From the NCBI GenBank assembly GCA_946184925.1, contig CAMHHL010000007.1, positions 1 through 52,699 on the forward strand: a stretch of DNA of 52,699 nucleotides, read 5' to 3'. A program made the translations under genes and the position numbers. The notes under the pieces are model-generated. The model had not been told where the DNA came from, searched no databases, and worked only from the letters and a program-made list of their open reading frames with translations. The stretch comes from an uncultured Clostridia bacterium (GTDB taxonomy: Bacteria > Bacillota > Clostridia > Oscillospirales > Acutalibacteraceae). Positions 49,922-52,699 of the stretch are shown here, one piece after another (the stretch's first letter is position 1; each line of letters opens with the position of its first letter).

Positions 49922-51415
49922 TTATTTTAAATCCTCGTAAATCATCTTCTGGATGTCGCTTTTGAGCCCTTCAAAATCATTCAGGTCAATAATCCACGCT
50001 CCGCCGTCGCTCCAGCCTGCCTGCCATTCGCCGTCCTGCGGAACACATCTCTCCATGAACTTATAGCTGAGGAGCTTGGAGCTGTTCTTGGCGTACCAGA
50101 CAAGGTCGGACTTGGAAAGGTCTGTATTGACGTTATCCTTTTTGACAGTGTAAATCAACTTCAAGAGCTTTCCGGGAGTGAGGTTTCTGAACGACTTGGC
50201 TATACTTTGAACGACACGGCGCTGTCTTCCTGTACGCATAAAATCGTCGCCGCTGAAGCCGTTGCCGCCTCTGTCACGGCAGAACCAGAGAGCCTGATGA
50301 CCGTTGAGGTGCTGAACGCCGCCGCTATCCTTGAGCAGTCCGTAGCCGGACTGACCGTTCTTCCGAAGCTGCCAGTTGACGTAGCCTGCCTCATCAGCAG
50401 TAATGTCGACGTCAACTCCGCCGAGGGCGTTGATAATGTTTCTGAATGTTGTGAAATCGACCTGGGCATAGTTGTCAATCTTCACACCGAAGGTCTGCGA
50501 AATCGTCTTAACAGTCAGCTCTGCTCCGCCGTAGGCAAACGCCGCGTTGAGCTTGTCGGTACCATAACCGGGAATGTTAAACCAGTTGTCACGCATGAAT
50601 GAAGTGAGCTTAATCTTGCCGGTATTATTGTCGATAGAAACAAGCATCATAACGTCGCTTCTGCCGGCGCCTTCATAGCCGTCAACACCGAGGAAGAGCA
50701 CATTCTTGACTGCGGAATTGGTATAAAGACCGTTTTCCTTATGAGTTACGCCCTTCTTGAAGCCGAGCTTTGAAGCGTCGAGCCTTCTGAAAACCCAGCC
50801 CTTCTTGCTGTTCATTCTGTAGACTGCCGCAACGGTGCCGTCGTACTCGTCACCGCTGAGTTTGAAACTGATTCGGTCGATTCCTTTTTCGAGGTCGGTA
50901 TCCTGAGCTGCAAACTTCACATCACCGTAGACACGCTTAACTCTCTTCTCGGCATTCGACTTGTCCGCTCCGGCAATCGCGGTGAGCTCAAAGTCCTCGA
51001 CAGAGGTTGAGGCGGAATTGAGCTTATACTGTTTCTCGCTGAGCTTATAGACAACCTCATAGTCAACCGCGGCTATTGAATATGTCTTGTTCTCTCGCAC
51101 AACTGCCGCGCGGAAGCTGTAGGTTTCCTTGTCGTCCGAAATTTTCTCACGGCTGACATCAGCCTTTGTGACCTCAAACTCAAGCTCCCTGTTTCCTGCC
51201 TTTACCTTTGTAATAGTCGGCAGGGAGTTCAAATCCTTTATAATCTGCTTTTCAGTAGGTTTTGATATTTCTTTTGAAGAATTATTAACGATAACAACAC
51301 CTACAATCGCGACAATCGCGGCGACAACAGCAACAACCGCGCAGATTATTGCAAGCTTCTTTTTAGGAAAGCTCTTATTTTCATTTTTTGAATTATGTTT
51401 TAAATTCTCACTCAT
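49922..51415 (-). CDS. LytR-CpsA-Psr (LCP) cell-wall polymer ligase
   Basis: 497 residues. A Lys-rich start, one membrane helix (about 22-45), a strand-rich accessory domain (about 60-220), then the LCP domain with NVLFLGVDGYEGAGRSDVMM and FMRDNWFNIPGYGTDKLNAA, which hold the catalytic Asp/Arg residues. It attaches teichoic-like or capsular polymers to peptidoglycan. The long accessory domain is larger than usual. Faces outward. Confidence 0.9.
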   Translation of the reverse strand: MSENLKHNSKNENKSFPKKKLAIICAVVAVVAAIVAIVGVVIVNNSSKEISKPTEKQIIKDLNSLPTITKVKAGNRELEFEVTKADVSREKISDDKETYSFRAAVVRENKTYSIAAVDYEVVYKLSEKQYKLNSASTSVEDFELTAIAGADKSNAEKRVKRVYGDVKFAAQDTDLEKGIDRISFKLSGDEYDGTVAAVYRMNSKKGWVFRRLDASKLGFKKGVTHKENGLYTNSAVKNVLFLGVDGYEGAGRSDVMMLVSIDNNTGKIKLTSFMRDNWFNIPGYGTDKLNAAFAYGGAELTVKTISQTFGVKIDNYAQVDFTTFRNIINALGGVDVDITADEAGYVNWQLRKNGQSGYGLLKDSGGVQHLNGHQALWFCRDRGGNGFSGDDFMRTGRQRRVVQSIAKSFRNLTPGKLLKLIYTVKKDNVNTDLSKSDLVWYAKNSSKLLSYKFMERCVPQDGEWQAGWSDGGAWIIDLNDFEGLKSDIQKMIYEDLK

Positions 51416-51521
51416 TTTTCATATCCTTTCTGCCCGTGAAAGCGGACATTTTCTCCACAAAACTAATATATCACAAAAATCGACATAAATCTACAGTTTT
51501 ACAAATGATTTTCGGAAAGCT

Positions 51522-52325
51522 TCATCCGAGCATAACGTCGAGCAGCATCATTACAGCAAATCCGGAGACTATCCCCATGGTGGCAGAGTAGGGATTTTTC
51601 GCTTGGTTTCGCTGGCATTCCGGAATCAGCTCATGAACGGCAACAAGAATCATTGCTCCTGCCGCGAACGACAGAGCATATGGCAAAATTGCCTCAACAT
51701 ACACAACTGTCAGCGCGCCGATTACCCCGGCGATTGGTTCAACCAACCCGGACGCCTGTCCTATCATGAAGCTTTTGAAACGCGAGAATCCCTCTCTCCT
51801 CAGCGGAACAGAAACCGCCGCGCCCTCGGGAAAGTTTTGAAGCCCGATTCCGACAGCAATGGTTACTGCGCCCATTATGCTCTCGGCATCGGAATTTTGC
51901 AGTCCGATTGCGCCGAAAGCAACTCCGACGGCTAGCCCCTCGGGAATATTGTGCAGAGTTATCGACATAACAAGCATTATAATGCGGTTAATTCGCTCTC
52001 CGTGGGAGCCGCGGCTACTGTCGGCACTTTTGCGCGCAAAGGTTACAATTTTGTCCGAGCACCACATAAACAAAGCCCCTGCGAGGAACCCGAGTGTTGC
52101 CACAACGTAAGCCGGAACTGACGAATACATCTCAGCACGCTCAATCGCAGGCTGCAAAAGCGACCAAAAGCTGGCGGCAATCATAACGCCCGAGGCAAAT
52201 CCGAGCATAAGGTTAAGGAGTCTGGGCGCCGGAGTTTTGAAAAAAACCACTGTCGCGGCACCGAGAGCCGTCACAAACCACGTACCCAGAGTTGCCGCAA
52301 GCGCCGCAAGTACATAATTATCCAT
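51522..52325 (-). CDS. ZIP-family metal transporter
   Basis: 267 residues with eight helices. The metal-binding motifs are MSITLHNIPEGLAVG (helix 4) and GIGLQNFPEGAAVSVP (helix 5), typical of ZupT/GufA-type ZIP proteins that import Zn2+, Fe2+ or Mn2+. ATG 52325 after GGGGAGGAAG; a longer upstream reading lacks a ribosome site. No Zur-box could be identified by eye. Confidence 0.93.
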   Translation of the reverse strand: MDNYVLAALAATLGTWFVTALGAATVVFFKTPAPRLLNLMLGFASGVMIAASFWSLLQPAIERAEMYSSVPAYVVATLGFLAGALFMWCSDKIVTFARKSADSSRGSHGERINRIIMLVMSITLHNIPEGLAVGVAFGAIGLQNSDAESIMGAVTIAVGIGLQNFPEGAAVSVPLRREGFSRFKSFMIGQASGLVEPIAGVIGALTVVYVEAILPYALSFAAGAMILVAVHELIPECQRNQAKNPYSATMGIVSGFAVMMLLDVMLG

Positions 52326-52384
52326 ATCTTCCTCCCCTACATTATATTTGAAGCAAAAAATAATGTGAGGAAAACATTTTTTAG

Positions 52385-52413
52385 TTGACAAGCGTGTATT
52401 TTTTCGATATAAT
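52385..52413 (+). promoter_or_regulatory. Promoter of tRNA-Ala
   Basis: Perfect TTGACA (52385-52390), 17-bp spacer, perfect TATAAT (52408-52413). Confidence 0.85.
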
Positions 52414-52425
52414 AGTTTCTGTTAT

Positions 52426-52501
52426 GGGGGTATAGCTCAGCTGGGAGAGTGCTTGACTGGCAGTCAAGAGGTCACGGGTTCGAGCCCCGTTATCTCCACC
52501 A
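52426..52501 (+). tRNA. tRNA-Ala (anticodon GGC)
   Basis: 76 nt with encoded CCA. Anticodon loop CTGGCAG between CTTGA/TCAAG arms gives anticodon GGC. The T-loop GGTTCGAGCC is present, and the acceptor stem (GGGGGTA against TATCTCC) has the G3-U70 pair that marks alanine identity. Its 3' end is a likely integrase attachment site. Confidence 0.97.
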
Positions 52502-52510
52502 TCGTTTTAG

Positions 52511-52550
52511 GCTCCGAGAATGGCTTTGGTCAGCCATTCTTGGAGTTTTT
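52511..52550 (+). terminator. Terminator after tRNA-Ala
   Basis: CTCCGAGAATGGCT/AGCCATTCTTGGAG stem, followed by TTTTTCTTTTT. Confidence 0.85.
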
Positions 52551-52556
52551 CTTTTT

Positions 52557-52584
52557 GCCTGAACCGTCTGTTTTCGGTTCAGGT
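52557..52584. terminator. Hairpin between tRNA-Ala and the recombinase gene
   Basis: CCTGAACCG/CGGTTCAGG stem, close to the stop of the leftward recombinase; likely its terminator. Confidence 0.6.
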
Positions 52585-52598
52585 CTTTATTTTGGTCA

Positions 52599-52699
52599 TT
52601 ATGCGGACTTATTATTGTCTGATTCTATCAGCCTTGCCATCAGGTTTGCCGCCTTTGCCTTGGCTTTTCTGACGGCGTGGGTATAGATGTTCAGCGTGG
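52599..52699 (-). CDS. Tyrosine recombinase/integrase, C-terminal end (partial)
   Basis: 33 residues of the C-terminus enter from the right edge and end in TAA at 52601. The segment TLNIYTHAVRKAKAKAANLM is typical of the tail of phage/ICE integrases; the Tyr in NIYTH matches the catalytic nucleophile. Next to tRNA-Ala, it implies an integrated element starting here, with the tRNA 3' end as attachment site. The rest of the gene is outside. Confidence 0.8.
   Translation of the reverse strand, partial: TLNIYTHAVRKAKAKAANLMARLIESDNNKSA

Noticed and set aside
52453..52686. 77-codon rightward frame overlapping tRNA-Ala
   Set aside because: Starts inside the tRNA and crosses two hairpins; the recombinase reading on the other strand explains the right part.

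Overview
The window looks like a chromosomal segment of a spore-forming, anaerobic Clostridia member, most likely an Oscillospirales/Ruminococcaceae-type gut bacterium. This rests on an alanyl T-box leader, CotF-family coat proteins, a SigH-like sigma factor, ThyX, biotin-dependent decarboxylase/transcarboxylase subunits, sigma-A promoters of the TTGACA/TATAAT type, strong AGGAGG ribosome sites and frequent TTG starts. Placement is inferred from gene content only; no 16S gene is present.

Layout. 1-2.9 kb: start of a leftward gene with a long leader, a SigH-like sigma factor, and a rightward comM-type AAA+ gene. 2.9-14.0 kb: a tight leftward cluster of phage structural genes (terminase, portal, protease/scaffold, capsid, connectors, then LysM hub, gpD-like hub, spike, gp25, gpJ, gpI, short fibre). 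It resembles PBSX/Mu-type myophages, but I find no recognisable sheath, tape measure, lysis, integration or replication gene. Terminator hairpins flank both ends. 14.2-14.6 kb: two small CotF-like coat genes. 14.6-20 kb: a TetR-controlled MMPL exporter with its LxxG-repeat partner, plus an orphan promoter/operator/terminator unit. 20-25.4 kb: a polar amino-acid ABC importer, two tiny peptide genes, lgt and small membrane proteins. 25.4-31.5 kb: ackA, tmcAL, a K+ channel and a three-subunit biotin carboxyltransferase set. 31.6-41.5 kb: T-box/alaS, then a leftward run thyX-tmk-DUF2156-GNAT-DJ-1-fcl-mltG-U32. 41.6-49 kb: a surface protein, nadA-mnmA, then a YbgC thioesterase, LysR, FabF-like ketosynthase and acyl-CoA ligase group. 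49-52.7 kb: a 50-bp tandem repeat, a PH-like membrane protein, an LCP cell-wall ligase, a ZIP transporter, tRNA-Ala(GGC), and the C-terminal end of a tyrosine recombinase entering from the right edge.

How the parts fit. Central metabolism here points to fermentation: acetate kinase, and a carboxyltransferase, biotin carrier and methylmalonyl-CoA-type subunit that together match a propionate-type transcarboxylase or a Na+-pumping decarboxylase whose membrane subunit lies elsewhere. Envelope functions are prominent: mltG, LCP, lgt, MMPL plus LxxG partner, and an LPxTG-like protein.

The best candidate for something undescribed is the 11-kb phage-like cluster. Its reading frames are all intact and translationally coupled, head and baseplate genes are retained, and the tail-shaft block is reduced to three small genes. 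A domesticated particle (GTA-like, or a head with a very short tail) is an inference that needs structural and comparative tests. The integrase at tRNA-Ala marks the edge of a second, integrated element outside the window.
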